In this document: piece after piece, positions 1 to 8,734 of the stretch
Layout of the letters: the number at the start of each line of letters is the position of its first letter
Numbering within the stretch: the stretch's first letter is position 1
Origin: a virus
IMG/VR virus record: IMGVR_UViG_3300042379_000363
Location: 62,001 to 126,000 of that record
Length of the DNA stretch: 64,000 nucleotides
Reading direction: 5' to 3' (one strand)
Program-made: the position numbers and the translations under genes
The notes under the pieces: model-generated
The model's database searches: none
What the model was told of the DNA's origin: nothing
The model's input: only the letters and a program-made list of their open reading frames with translations

Positions 1-214
1 CTATTTTTGTTGAGAAGAATTTCCCTTGAGATTCCGCCATTCTGAATTGAGTATATACTTGGTGAGGAACCTCATCATACTCGTATTTTTGTCCATTATT
101 AAACTCAACTAACATTACTTTAGTTTCAGTATCGTATTCTGTTTTTTTAACATTTGACGATTGGATTTCATTAATTATCTTCGTCCCTTGAATTGTTTCT
201 TTTAATATTGCCAT
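1..214 (-). CDS. KTSC-domain protein (partial)
   Basis: Partial gene whose 3' end lies beyond the window. The start ATG at 212-214 lies inside the upstream gene, overlapping it by 44 bases. The visible 71 residues match the small KTSC domain: a K-TEYD segment, the strand LVEFNNGQKYEYDEVP, then QVYTQFRMAESQGKFF. KTSC domains occur in phages and bacteria, sometimes fused to Lys-tRNA synthetase; their exact function is unknown. The family call is from motif memory. Confidence 0.75.
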   Translation of the reverse strand, partial: MAILKETIQGTKIINEIQSSNVKKTEYDTETKVMLVEFNNGQKYEYDEVPHQVYTQFRMAESQGKFFSTKI

Positions 215-512
215 CTCTTAAAGGTGTTTCTAAATCTATATGTTTTAATTTACTATGAATGTAATCAGTAAATTCGTCAGAGTCAATATCACCAAAATAA
301 GTTTTCATCTCAGTTTTTAAGTCAGTCACTAAATTAGATATTTTTTGATAGTAATTCATAATATCCTGAGGATAATACGGGGGTTTCTCCAATTGTTCTT
401 GAGTCCAACCCTCTCTTTGGAAGGCGTGACGAATTTTTCTGTAGACATCAGTTAATTCAGATTCCGGATGAACCAAGTCCATATATTTTTTCCAAGCGGG
501 TCTTTTTTCCAT
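171..512 (-). CDS. hypothetical protein, 113 aa
   Basis: Not recognised. A soluble charged protein with no signal peptide or membrane segment and a low-complexity basic-acidic C-terminus. Its 3' end overlaps the KTSC gene start, so the two are probably translationally coupled. Confidence 0.6.
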   Translation of the reverse strand: MEKRPAWKKYMDLVHPESELTDVYRKIRHAFQREGWTQEQLEKPPYYPQDIMNYYQKISNLVTDLKTEMKTYFGDIDSDEFTDYIHSKLKHIDLETPLRDGNIKRNNSRDEDN

Positions 513-538
513 ATTGATAAATATAATTAAAATTTGTT

Positions 539-568
539 TTGTCCATCCAATTATTTGTATTACTTTTG
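539..568 (+). promoter_or_regulatory. Bacteroidota-type promoter for clpC-like gene
   Basis: TTG at 539-541 and TACTTTTG at 561-568 with a 19-base spacer match the Flavobacterium/Bacteroides consensus TTG-N19-TAnnTTTG. Transcription would start near 575, about 50 bases before the ATG at 625. Confidence 0.75.
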
Positions 569-624
569 TAGAATCATTTGAAAAAGTGAAAATAATCCTT
601 ATACTTAATTAAAACAAATAAATT

Positions 625-2670
625 ATGACAGAATCTATGGATGGTGGAAGTAATGGTGGTAATAAAGCAGTTAAGACTGACTCATCAACACCCGTATTAG
701 ACAATTTTAGTAGAGATTTGATAAAACTTGCCGAAGAGGGTAAACTTGACCCGGTTATTGGTAGAGAAAGAGAAATTACTCGAATTGCTCAAATCCTTTC
801 ACGTAGAAAGAAAAATAACCCAATAATCATTGGTGAACCTGGTTGTGGTAAAACCGCAATCGTTGAAGGTCTTGCCATTATGATTTATAATGGGGAATGT
901 CCAAGAAACTTAATGGACAAACGTATCGTATCCTTAGATATGACATCAATTGTTGCCGGAACCAAATACCGTGGACAATTTGAAGAAAGAATGAAAGTAA
1001 TCATCGAAGAACTTCAAAACGCACCAAACATCATCGTATTCATTGACGAAATCCACACCATAGTTGGTGCAGGAAATTCATCAGGTTCAATGGACGCATC
1101 AAACATCTTTAAACCGGCACTTGCCCGTGGGGAGATTCAATGTGTTGGAGCAACAACCTTGGATGAGTATAGAAAAAACTTTGAGAAGGACGGAGCGTTA
1201 GAAAGACGTTTCCAAAAAGTTGTTGTGGATTCAGCAACCAAAGCTGAAACTTTAGAAATCCTTAAAAACGTAAAAGACAAATACGAGAACTTCCATAAGG
1301 TAACTTATACGGATGAAGTATTGTCAGTATGTGTTGACTTAGCCGACAGATACATCACCGATAGAGAATTCCCGGACAAAGGGTTTGACATCATCGATGA
1401 GGTTGGAGCGAGAAGTCAAGTGGAAATTAAAATGCCGGAATCAATCGAGAAGTTGAAACAACAAGCTGCCGACATCAAACAAGAAAAGGTGGACGTTGTA
1501 AAACAACAACGATATGAAGAGGCAGCAAACCTACGTGATAAAGAAAAACGTATCTTAACTAAACTTGAGACTGAAAAGAAAAAGTTTGAGGAAGAACTTC
1601 TTACTCACAAGAAAGTTATCACCCTTGATTTAGTTTATGAGGTTGTTTCCAATATGACTAAAATCCCGGTAACCAAATTAAATGCAGATGAAACCAAACT
1701 ATTATCTGAGATGGAGGCGAATCTATCTGATAAAGTAATTGGACAAGCAGAAGCTGTTTCAAAGATTGCAAAGTCAATCCGTAGAAATAGAATTGGTATC
1801 AAGGACCCGAACAAACCAATCGGTTCATTCATCTTCTTAGGGTCAACAGGTGTGGGTAAAACATACTTGGCAAAACAACTAGCGAAACAAATGTTTGGTA
1901 GTGAAGATAATATGATTCGTGTGGATATGTCTGAATACCAAGAGAAACACACCATTTCAAGATTGATTGGTGCACCTCCGGGATACGTTGGATACGATGA
2001 GGGGGGACAATTAACTGAACAGGTGAAAAACAAACCTTATTCTGTAATTCTATTTGATGAGATTGAGAAAGCAAACAAAGATATCTTCTCAACACTTCTT
2101 CAAGTATTAGACGACGGTCACCTTACCGATGGTATGGGGAGAAAGATTAACTTCAAAAATTGTGTCATCATTATGACATCTAATGTTGGAGCTAAAAAAT
2201 TACAAGATTTTGGTTCAGGGGTTGGTTTCAAAACAGGTGCTAGTTCTTATGTGGAAGAAGAATACAAACGTGAGACACTTAAAAAAGAACTTAAGAAATT
2301 TTTTACTCCGGAATTCTTAAACAGAATTGATGAGGTAGTTATCTTTAATTCTTTGGTTAAGGAAGACGTTAAGAAAATTGTTAAATTGGAATTGGATAAA
2401 TTATCCAACAGACTAGTTGGGTTGAAATATGACATCACATTTGATGAAACTATTTTAGAACTAATATCTGAAGTTGGATTTGATGAGACCTACGGGGCTA
2501 GACCAATCAAAAGAGCAATCCAAGATAAAATTGAGGATTTTGTGTCCGAAGAGATTATCAAAGGAAATATGGTGGAGGGTGTTCCATACACCCTTATCTC
2601 CGTAGAGAAAGAAGTGGTAGTTAAACCGGAAGAGGTAAAAAAGAGTAGAAAGAAAAAAGAGGACAAATAG
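625..2670 (+). CDS. clpC-like: ClpC/ClpA-type AAA+ protein unfoldase lacking the N-domain
   Basis: Double-ring Hsp100 unfoldase of 681 aa. D1 has Walker A GEPGCGKT at residues 70-77 and Walker B VFIDEIH near 138-144. A UVR-like segment ([14 protein letters not shown], about 295-310) marks it as ClpC-like. D2 has GSTGVGKT at 406-413 and a [10 protein letters not shown] Walker B. The usual N-terminal repeat domain that binds adaptors is absent, so the protein begins just before D1. A VGF tripeptide sits where ClpA/ClpC carry their ClpP-docking loop, so it probably feeds substrates to host ClpP; no clpP is in the window. It is a single-gene plus-strand unit with its own promoter and terminator. 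Co-location with tmRNA and SmpB suggests it degrades tagged proteins. Confidence 0.93.
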   Translation: MTESMDGGSNGGNKAVKTDSSTPVLDNFSRDLIKLAEEGKLDPVIGREREITRIAQILSRRKKNNPIIIGEPGCGKTAIVEGLAIMIYNGECPRNLMDKRIVSLDMTSIVAGTKYRGQFEERMKVIIEELQNAPNIIVFIDEIHTIVGAGNSSGSMDASNIFKPALARGEIQCVGATTLDEYRKNFEKDGALERRFQKVVVDSATKAETLEILKNVKDKYENFHKVTYTDEVLSVCVDLADRYITDREFPDKGFDIIDEVGARSQVEIKMPESIEKLKQQAADIKQEKVDVVKQQRYEEAANLRDKEKRILTKLETEKKKFEEELLTHKKVITLDLVYEVVSNMTKIPVTKLNADETKLLSEMEANLSDKVIGQAEAVSKIAKSIRRNRIGIKDPNKPIGSFIFLGSTGVGKTYLAKQLAKQMFGSEDNMIRVDMSEYQEKHTISRLIGAPPGYVGYDEGGQLTEQVKNKPYSVILFDEIEKANKDIFSTLLQVLDDGHLTDGMGRKINFKNCVIIMTSNVGAKKLQDFGSGVGFKTGASSYVEEEYKRETLKKELKKFFTPEFLNRIDEVVIFNSLVKEDVKKIVKLELDKLSNRLVGLKYDITFDETILELISEVGFDETYGARPIKRAIQDKIEDFVSEEIIKGNMVEGVPYTLISVEKEVVVKPEEVKKSRKKKEDK

Positions 2671-2683
2671 TCCTCTTTTTTTT
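2658..2683 (+). terminator. rho-independent terminator
   Basis: GAGGAC-AAATA-GTCCTC followed by a run of T overlaps the stop codon of the clpC-like gene. The opposing gene ends two bases later. Confidence 0.85.
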
Positions 2684-2684
2684 A

Positions 2685-3122
2685 TTATTTTTCACAACTC
2701 ATAAGAAATTTTTCAAATTCTTTTAGAGTATTAGGTTTCAACAATAAAGGAAACTTTTCAGCTGGAATCGCTAATCCCATTCCGTGAATTTTACCATCAG
2801 TTCCTGTTTGAGTTGGTTCTTTATCTTTTTTCTTATTAACAATCGCATATTCCGGAGTAAAAGTAACAAATAAAGTTAATTTTTTTTCAGGTATATTTTT
2901 CATAAATTTTAATTTAGAACCCCCTGTTTCAATATCATAATTAAGTTTTTTTAAAACTTTATCTAACATCTGTGGTGTTGCAACTTTATTTTTTTTAGGT
3001 TCAGGAATAATCGCCCCTTTTCCGTGTTCAGATTGTTCAGATATTACATTTTTTTTACCTGAGTGCATCTCAAGTATTCTATTTTTTTCTTCTTGAGAAA
3101 TACTGTTGAATAAATTTTTCAT
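2685..3122 (-). CDS. leader-bearing protein (class A leader), 145 aa
   Basis: Begins with the recurring leader MKNLFNSISQEEKNRILEMH and reaches ISEQ near residue 31. The same leader type opens genes at 3806-4618 and 7884-8201. The rest is a basic soluble domain without a recognised fold. By analogy with T4 internal head proteins, the leader could target the protein into the prohead and be removed after SE/SEQ; this is inference. Confidence 0.7.
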   Translation of the reverse strand: MKNLFNSISQEEKNRILEMHSGKKNVISEQSEHGKGAIIPEPKKNKVATPQMLDKVLKKLNYDIETGGSKLKFMKNIPEKKLTLFVTFTPEYAIVNKKKDKEPTQTGTDGKIHGMGLAIPAEKFPLLLKPNTLKEFEKFLMSCEK

Positions 3123-3148
3123 TTTTTTTATTTTTTATTGTTTATATT

Positions 3149-3796
3149 TTATGTAAAATCACCACCGTCTACTTCAGCAAAATTAGAATTTGCTGCCGGT
3201 TTTGGTGCATTAGCAACAACACCTTTAGATATTGAAGCATTTGCCTCAGCGGTTTTTTTAATCGCTTCAGATGATGCGTCACCACCAACAACAGTATTTA
3301 CCGGTGTCGTATTTGCGGTGGTTGTTGTTGATGTTTTTGTTAATGCTGCTAAAATACTTGATGAGGTTTTAGGTCCATACATACCATCCGGAGTTAATCC
3401 TGATTGAAATTTAGTATTTAATGAATTTTGTAATTCCATTATTGATGGATATTTTACACCGATTTTTATTGGTGTTGCAGGGGTTGATGGTGCCGGAGTT
3501 GTTGCTCCTGACGTAGTTCCTGAAGTAGTTCCTGACGTAGTTCCTGACGTAGTTCCTGAAGTTGAGTTAGGTAAAATAGATTGTCCACCAACCATATTCT
3601 GAGATTGTTTAATTGCATCAGCAACTCTTGGGTCAAGATTTGAGTAATCACCTGAATCGATAGAATTTGATATTGATTTAGTTGAGTATTTATCAATCAA
3701 ATCATTTTTTTCTTCTTGTTCAGAAATAACAACACCTCTTTTATACCCCAAAAGGTATTTCATATTTTCAATTTCTTCTAATATAACTTTTTTCAT
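3149..3796 (-). CDS. leader-bearing protein with PG-binding-like domain, 215 aa
   Basis: Class B leader (MKKVILEEIENMKYLLGYK, then ISEQ at about residue 26). The middle has a GTTS tandem repeat and TPA-rich linker (about 75-108). A segment near 110-155 (PSIMELQNSLN...PDGMYGPKTSSSI) resembles a peptidoglycan-binding type 1 repeat. Same operon direction as its neighbours. Virion location is inferred. Confidence 0.7.
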   Translation of the reverse strand: MKKVILEEIENMKYLLGYKRGVVISEQEEKNDLIDKYSTKSISNSIDSGDYSNLDPRVADAIKQSQNMVGGQSILPNSTSGTTSGTTSGTTSGTTSGATTPAPSTPATPIKIGVKYPSIMELQNSLNTKFQSGLTPDGMYGPKTSSSILAALTKTSTTTTANTTPVNTVVGGDASSEAIKKTAEANASISKGVVANAPKPAANSNFAEVDGGDFT

Positions 3797-3805
3797 CTTT
3801 ATATA

Positions 3806-4618
3806 TTATCGTTTTAATCCTGCGGTTGCAGCGGCAGCTTTTTGTTGCATTTGTTGCAACCCTGCGGTTAATTGTTCCGGAGACATAGTTGTTAATTGTT
3901 GTGTTTTAACACCTGCCGGAGTCAGTTGTTGGATTGGTTCAACTTGAGGTCTTGGTTGAGCTTGTTGTCCCCCACCATTTAACACTTCATTAATTTTTTG
4001 TAATAATGTTGTATCCATAATCCCCGTTTCAGGTAACTTTAATAATTTCTGAATTGCCTTTGTGTTATTTTCTGTTTGAGAAATAATTTGTTGTCTATTA
4101 CCAGAACTTTGTTTAGTTTTATTAGTTTTAGGACAAGATTTTTTAGCCGTTTCTATTTCTTGACTAGTTATTTTAAAAGATTTAACATAGTCGTTCCATG
4201 GTGAATTTTTAAGACTTCCGGTTGTTATCATCCCATTTTTAACACTACAATAAACTTTTGTAATATTTGTTTGTCGTTCACCTTCTTTAATAAATTCCGT
4301 CTCACAAGCATAATTTAACATTTTACCGTCAGCCATTTTTTTTCTACCATTACTATAGTATTTTACACCATTAATAATATACATAGTTGACCCATCTTTT
4401 AATTTGGTTGGTTTAACCCCTTGGCTAGGAACACAAGAATATTTTCCTTCCCAATTCGCATTACCTTTCATATTATCAAGGGCTGTCTTATATGGGTTTG
4501 GTGGTATTTGAGGTCCAAATGGAATTTGCTCACTTAAATATTGTCGTTTTGTGGCACTTTCGTGAAGATTTAAAATTCTATTTTTTTCTTCTTCATTTAA
4601 GAAATATAGTTTTTTCAT
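3806..4618 (-). CDS. leader-bearing protein, Q-rich C-terminus, 270 aa
   Basis: Class A leader (MKKLYFLNEEEKNRILNLHE, ending YLSEQ near residue 31). The central region carries several cysteines. A PG-binding-like segment (TKAIQKLLKLPETGIMDT, about 187-204) is followed by a Q/A-rich tail. First gene of a three-gene leftward leader cluster (4618 to 2685). Confidence 0.7.
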   Translation of the reverse strand: MKKLYFLNEEEKNRILNLHESATKRQYLSEQIPFGPQIPPNPYKTALDNMKGNANWEGKYSCVPSQGVKPTKLKDGSTMYIINGVKYYSNGRKKMADGKMLNYACETEFIKEGERQTNITKVYCSVKNGMITTGSLKNSPWNDYVKSFKITSQEIETAKKSCPKTNKTKQSSGNRQQIISQTENNTKAIQKLLKLPETGIMDTTLLQKINEVLNGGGQQAQPRPQVEPIQQLTPAGVKTQQLTTMSPEQLTAGLQQMQQKAAAATAGLKR

Positions 4619-4669
4619 AAAATATTTTATTTATAAATATCATATAAAAAAAAAAGAGACCGAAGTCTC

Positions 4670-5488
4670 TTAAAACATTTTAAATTTTGATTCTACTTTA
4701 TATTGGTATTTTTTATTCCCCAATTCTTGAATCATCTTTTTACCCGTCTCAATTCCATTATAAACATCCTCGATAACCACATACTCATTTCTTGTGTGAT
4801 AGTCGTAATAACCTATCGCAAAATTGATACAGGCGAAGTCAAAAGAGTTCTTTAATGCGTAAACATCGGTATAAGGGTTTGAGAAGTATTCTTGTCGTCC
4901 ATTGAAACTCTCATTTAATACACCGTTACAAGTTTCAAAAAACTCACTGTCTCTATCAAACAATCTTGTTCCCATACAAATTTCTGTAACCATTGTATTT
5001 CCCGGAGCATCAAACTGAATACCATAACCAACATTCATAAAGAAGTTTGGGTCGGCTTTCTTGGACCCGTGACATCCGGTTTCTTCAGATACAAAGAACG
5101 CGGCTTTCAGATTTGGTAATTCTTTTAATAGTTCTAAACACGCATAAACACCACATTTGTCATCACCACCAATTCCGGTTGGGTTACCCAAATCGTTATA
5201 AGCTTTTAAAGCCGGTTTGATTTCATACTGACTATTTTGTAACATTTCCTCACGAATATTAATCGTGTCAATATTATGAACTGTATCAGTGTGAGCAATT
5301 ACACAGGGGAAGTAATCCACAAACTCATCTGTTTGTTTTATTGCATAAATGTTGTTATGTTCATCCACATTGAAGGGAATTCCATTTTCTTCTAACCAAT
5401 TGGTTATAAATTCCACCATACGGTCTTCTTGATATGTTACTGTCGGAACCGACAAAACGTCTTTTAATAATTGATAATTTCTTTCCAT
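4670..5488 (-). CDS. M20-family zinc aminopeptidase (peptidase T-like)
   Basis: 272 aa with the M20 metal-site signature in order: AHTDTVH (H66, D68), GIGGDDK (about 106-111), SEETG (E135/E136), a following D (QFDAPG) and a late H (YDYHTRNEY). It lacks an obvious dimerisation insert, so it is shorter than cellular PepT (about 410 aa). It would cleave short peptides in the cytoplasm, perhaps recycling Clp products. A promoter-like site (5493-5521) precedes it. Confidence 0.85.
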   Translation of the reverse strand: MERNYQLLKDVLSVPTVTYQEDRMVEFITNWLEENGIPFNVDEHNNIYAIKQTDEFVDYFPCVIAHTDTVHNIDTINIREEMLQNSQYEIKPALKAYNDLGNPTGIGGDDKCGVYACLELLKELPNLKAAFFVSEETGCHGSKKADPNFFMNVGYGIQFDAPGNTMVTEICMGTRLFDRDSEFFETCNGVLNESFNGRQEYFSNPYTDVYALKNSFDFACINFAIGYYDYHTRNEYVVIEDVYNGIETGKKMIQELGNKKYQYKVESKFKMF

Positions 5489-5492
5489 TCAG

Positions 5493-5521
5493 CAAAGATA
5501 GAAAAAATAATTAAATAACAA
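5493..5521 (-). promoter_or_regulatory. promoter for M20 peptidase gene
   Basis: On the minus strand TTG (5519-5521), an 18-base spacer and TATCTTTG (5493-5500) lie just upstream of the start at 5488. The leader would be very short. Confidence 0.55.
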
Positions 5522-5530
5522 AGAATTATT

Positions 5531-6898
5531 TTAATTTATTCTAATGAACCCTTCAAATAAATCGGGAGAGACCAAGAAGTTCTCAAATTCTTGTTCATCA
5601 TAACTTCTACTTTCCATCCCACCATTGTCTTTTTTAAAGACATCAATAAGTATTCTGTTATTTCTTACGTTAATCCCTCTGTAGAAAAATTCTCTTCCGG
5701 ATTTAGTTTTATATCGGTTATTTACTTTAAACTTAGCATCAAGTCTTCTGTATATGTCACCATATGCGTGAATATCTTCATATTGAGATTCATCTTCAAG
5801 TTTTTCAATAATTTTATCTAAGTTAGTTGATGTATATGAATCAAATGATTCTTGGTCAAAATCCTCACAATCAACTTCATAAATATATTCACTCCAACCA
5901 GCAATCTGCATCTCTGAACCTATTCTAAACAATAATTCACTTATAGTTAATGTTTTATCACCCATCGTATCGTATAGAGATAATAACATACCAACACTTG
6001 TAAAATATTCTGTAAGACAATATTTTGTAAAAATACCGTAATTGTCAAATGCGTTACAAAAATCATTTTTTATCATTGTGTTAAACCCTTTGGTTTTACA
6101 TTGATTTTGTTCGCTAGTATAATCCGAGATGATGCTATCAATTTCATTTCCAAACATATCAAGTAATTTTTTACCAGCATCTGATTTTTGTTCATCCGTT
6201 TCCAACGGGACTGAACTAGGTTCAATAATTGAAAGGATTTCTTTTATTTTTTTAAGGTTATCACCGTTAAAGTAACTAAAAAAATAACCCTCCCCAAAAT
6301 CCTCGGTAGCTTGGTAACCATCGTCCCATTCATATGAATCATAGTATGATGTAATTACGTTGTAGTACCACATATCGTCATCGCTTGGGTCAAATAGTTT
6401 AATATATTCGTCGTCATCAAACTTCAACACTATTTTACTTTTAAATGGTGCCTTTGGGGTGTATTTAAAATCATAAACTGACTCATCAACATTTTCCATC
6501 CAACGAGAACTAACCGGTTCTCCGTTAACAATTCTAGTTAATAAATCATACATTTTACCAACACCAATAACTTCTACAACTTGTGGTTTAATATCCTCAG
6601 GTATTGCCTCAAGAAAAGTACTCTTTGAAAATGGTTTACTATTCCAATTATAATATGAGATTTTATTATCTTCGTCTTTGAAAATTATATAAGTTCTAAA
6701 TCCTCCTCCAAGACCGGCGTTATTCTCCTTATCTACAATACAAAATAGTTGTCCATTCCTAACATCTTTCCACATTAATCTTGTATTGTCCGGAGCATAA
6801 TATAAATAGGAATCGTAGTCCATAGGTTCTACAATTAACCAATCTTCGTCTTCAAATATTATTTTAGATTCCCCGTGAGAGTCGTTTGTATTAGGCAT
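5531..6898 (-). CDS. hypothetical acidic protein, 455 aa
   Basis: Not recognised. Rich in D, E and Y, with no signal peptide or clear membrane helix. It may contain repeated short beta-rich units (EDEDWLIVEP; YYNVITSYYDSYEWDDG). Large unknown of the kind common in jumbo phages. Confidence 0.65.
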   Translation of the reverse strand: MPNTNDSHGESKIIFEDEDWLIVEPMDYDSYLYYAPDNTRLMWKDVRNGQLFCIVDKENNAGLGGGFRTYIIFKDEDNKISYYNWNSKPFSKSTFLEAIPEDIKPQVVEVIGVGKMYDLLTRIVNGEPVSSRWMENVDESVYDFKYTPKAPFKSKIVLKFDDDEYIKLFDPSDDDMWYYNVITSYYDSYEWDDGYQATEDFGEGYFFSYFNGDNLKKIKEILSIIEPSSVPLETDEQKSDAGKKLLDMFGNEIDSIISDYTSEQNQCKTKGFNTMIKNDFCNAFDNYGIFTKYCLTEYFTSVGMLLSLYDTMGDKTLTISELLFRIGSEMQIAGWSEYIYEVDCEDFDQESFDSYTSTNLDKIIEKLEDESQYEDIHAYGDIYRRLDAKFKVNNRYKTKSGREFFYRGINVRNNRILIDVFKKDNGGMESRSYDEQEFENFLVSPDLFEGFIRIN

Positions 6899-6931
6899 TG
6901 ATATTTATTTTAATAATAAATATAATTTTAT

Positions 6932-6961
6932 TTGGATTTATCCAAAAATGTATTATCTTTG
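6932..6961 (+). promoter_or_regulatory. promoter of tmRNA
   Basis: TTG (6932-6934), 19-base spacer and TATCTTTG (6954-6961); a perfect Bacteroidota-type promoter 14 bases before the mature tmRNA 5' end. Confidence 0.85.
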
Positions 6962-6975
6962 TGGTATCAAAATAT

Positions 6976-7372
6976 GGGAGTGACACGGAATTGACTATTC
7001 GTAATAGTTATTCGGGGCACGTAGTGAGATGTTCTCTATCACTTAAATCTATGGGTACAACAATTTAGACGGAAACGTTTTAAACAAAATGGCTCTAGTA
7101 GGTCTTGTACGTCAAGACGAGCTTGTGAACGTAGCGTAAGCACACTCACATTGGGGTCGGTGGACATATAACCTAGCAACAGAAGTCCCTACAAAGGTGT
7201 GGTACCTATCCGAAAAGGTACAAGTGGAGGATTAGTTCTCAGTAAACCGAACCACTCTAAAAATAAGGGAATTGTGAAATTTTGGATTGTTAGCTTAAAC
7301 AATATCCTAAACGTGTAGTCCTTAATAGGTAATACAAGTAACACCGGAGTTCGAGTCTCCGCACTTCCACCA
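6976..7372 (+). ncRNA. ssrA: tmRNA (SsrA) with unusual tag
   Basis: The 5' GGGAGTG pairs with 3' CACTTCC, followed by encoded ACCA. The T arm GGAG-TTCGAGT-CTCC is at the 3' end. About 397 nt in all. The tag frame is 7101-7139 if resumption follows TAGTA, giving GLVRQDELVNVA then TAA; an in-frame earlier resume at GCT (7092) would add ALV. Most bacterial tags end in LAA; this one ends in NVA. It rescues stalled ribosomes with SmpB, encoded 0.9 kb away. Own promoter and terminator. Confidence 0.92.
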
Positions 7373-7376
7373 AAAG

Positions 7377-7403
7377 AAAAACCCATCATACGATGGGTTT
7401 TTT
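7377..7403 (+). terminator. terminator after tmRNA
   Basis: AACCCATC-ATAC-GATGGGTT followed by a T run directly after the encoded CCA end. Confidence 0.85.
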
Positions 7404-7428
7404 TATTATCAGTTCAAATGTTTATTTT

Positions 7429-7788
7429 TTAATCCTGTAATAAATCCTTTTTTGTTGGATTTAATTTATTTGTTAATTTATCTAATCTTGAATCCATATT
7501 TCTGTATACCTCTTCAATGTCTTTGTATACATTATCAATTCTTCCATTGACGTATCGATTAGTTTCTTCATATATTTTATCTGTCCTACCAATCTCACCA
7601 TCAATACGACGATTAAGAGATTCGTCTCTTCTGTTCATCTCATCAAATATATGTCCTTGAACTAACTCTAATTGAGCGCATTTATTTTTTAATCTTTTAA
7701 TTTGAATGTACATCATAACCACAACCCCAACTCCCAGTACCCCGAGAACCAAACCTATACCCATAATGAACGATGTTAAATCTACCAT
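7429..7788 (-). CDS. single-pass membrane protein with coiled-coil tail, 119 aa
   Basis: Start placed at MVDLTSFIMG; an upstream in-frame ATG would run through the terminator at 7838-7868. A transmembrane helix (about residues 5-27, Gly/Val/Leu rich) is followed by repeated heptad-like RRIDGEIGRTDK/RNMDSRLDK segments. Might be a spanin-like or membrane-anchoring factor; function unknown. Confidence 0.7.
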   Translation of the reverse strand: MVDLTSFIMGIGLVLGVLGVGVVVMMYIQIKRLKNKCAQLELVQGHIFDEMNRRDESLNRRIDGEIGRTDKIYEETNRYVNGRIDNVYKDIEEVYRNMDSRLDKLTNKLNPTKKDLLQD

Positions 7789-7837
7789 AATTTCTTTTTT
7801 TATTTGTTTATTATTGAACTGATGGTATAAATATAAA

Positions 7838-7868
7838 CAAAAAAAAGAGGTAATTAAATACCTCTTTT
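7838..7868 (-). terminator. terminator for 7884-8201 gene
   Basis: On the minus strand AAAGAGGTA-TTTAAT-TACCTCTTT followed by T residues, just past the stop at 7884. Confidence 0.8.
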
Positions 7869-7883
7869 TACATATGTTCTTTC

Positions 7884-8201
7884 TTACCAATCAACTCTTC
7901 TCAATTCTTTGAAGAAGTCGTGTAGATAATCTTCTCCGGGGAAAAATTTTTCAAATTCTTTTTCCAATCCTTCCATCATATCTTTTCCTTCATATTTTTC
8001 TTTTAATTTTTTCTCACTTGAATATCTACGAATGAAACTAGTGAAAAATAGTGTATCGGTAATCTCATTCCATTTTTCAGCAACCTTTCTTTTTGTTTTT
8101 GGTTCTTCATCAGATTCTATAATCGTATTTTTTTTAAATGAGTGCATTTCAAGGATTCTACTTTTTTCTTCTTGAGAAATGGTTTTTAACAAATTTTTCA
8201 T
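7884..8201 (-). CDS. leader-bearing protein (class A), 105 aa
   Basis: Starts MKNLLKTISQEEKSRILEMH, nearly identical to the leader of the 2685-3122 gene, then an acidic IIESDEE junction. The remaining 70 residues are charged and unrecognised. Confidence 0.7.
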   Translation of the reverse strand: MKNLLKTISQEEKSRILEMHSFKKNTIIESDEEPKTKRKVAEKWNEITDTLFFTSFIRRYSSEKKLKEKYEGKDMMEGLEKEFEKFFPGEDYLHDFFKELRRVDW

Positions 8202-8230
8202 ATTATTAGTTTTTACTATAAATACACAGA

Positions 8231-8668
8231 TTATTTTAAATCTCTCTTCATATCTCTCTCAATGTCCCGGGATTTAATACTGTCTCGTTTATCGTGGAGT
8301 TTCTTCCCTTTGGCAAGAGCAATCTCCATCTTAACCAATCCGGTATCATTTAGGAAAACACGATAAGGAATGATGGTTGTCCCGTTAATTAACTCACGCT
8401 CCAACTTATTAAGTTCTTTTCGTTTAAGTAATAGTTTTCTATCCTTAACAGTCTCGTGGAAGGACCCGTAACCGTAATCAGAGATATTCATCCCCTTTAT
8501 AAACAACTCCCCATCATTAAAATAACAATACCCTTCAGATATGGACACCTTTCCCTGACGGATGGACTTAACCTCAGAACCAACTAGTTTGATTCCCACA
8601 ATTAGGGTTTCTAAGAATGAATACTCAAATTTGGCTTTCTTATTGACGATGTTAATTGATTTTTTCAT
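8231..8668 (-). CDS. smpB: SmpB, tmRNA-binding protein
   Basis: 145 aa. Start chosen at MKKSINIVNKKAKFEY, because the longer frame would begin inside the upstream terminator. SmpB hallmarks are GIKLVGSEVKSIRQGKVSI (OB-fold core), YGYGSFHETVKDRKLLLKR, GLVKMEIALAKGKKLHDKR and a basic C-terminal tail. It delivers tmRNA to stalled ribosomes. Phage-borne smpB beside its own tmRNA indicates a complete private trans-translation module. Confidence 0.95.
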   Translation of the reverse strand: MKKSINIVNKKAKFEYSFLETLIVGIKLVGSEVKSIRQGKVSISEGYCYFNDGELFIKGMNISDYGYGSFHETVKDRKLLLKRKELNKLERELINGTTIIPYRVFLNDTGLVKMEIALAKGKKLHDKRDSIKSRDIERDMKRDLK

Positions 8669-8673
8669 ACGAC

Positions 8674-8703
8674 AAAGATAATATAAAAATTGATATAAAC
8701 AAA
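8674..8703 (-). promoter_or_regulatory. promoter of smpB
   Basis: TTG (8701-8703), 19-base spacer and TATCTTTG (8674-8681) on the minus strand, directly before the SmpB start. Confidence 0.75.
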
Positions 8704-8704
8704 A

Positions 8705-8734
8705 AAAGGTGTCACATTTCTGTAACACCTTTTG
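8705..8734 (-). terminator. terminator of the long ncRNA
   Basis: Minus strand AAAAGGTGT-TACAGAAATGTG-ACACCTTTTTTT ends the non-coding transcript entering from 9615; the smpB promoter follows at once. Confidence 0.8.

Noticed and set aside
1635-2033. 132-codon frame antisense to clpC
   Set aside because: Shadow of the strongly conserved AAA+ D2 coding sequence.
3466-3696. CRISPR-like short tandem repeats
   Set aside because: The repeats are in-frame GTTS codons of the leader protein, without spacers or cas genes. No CRISPR array was seen anywhere.
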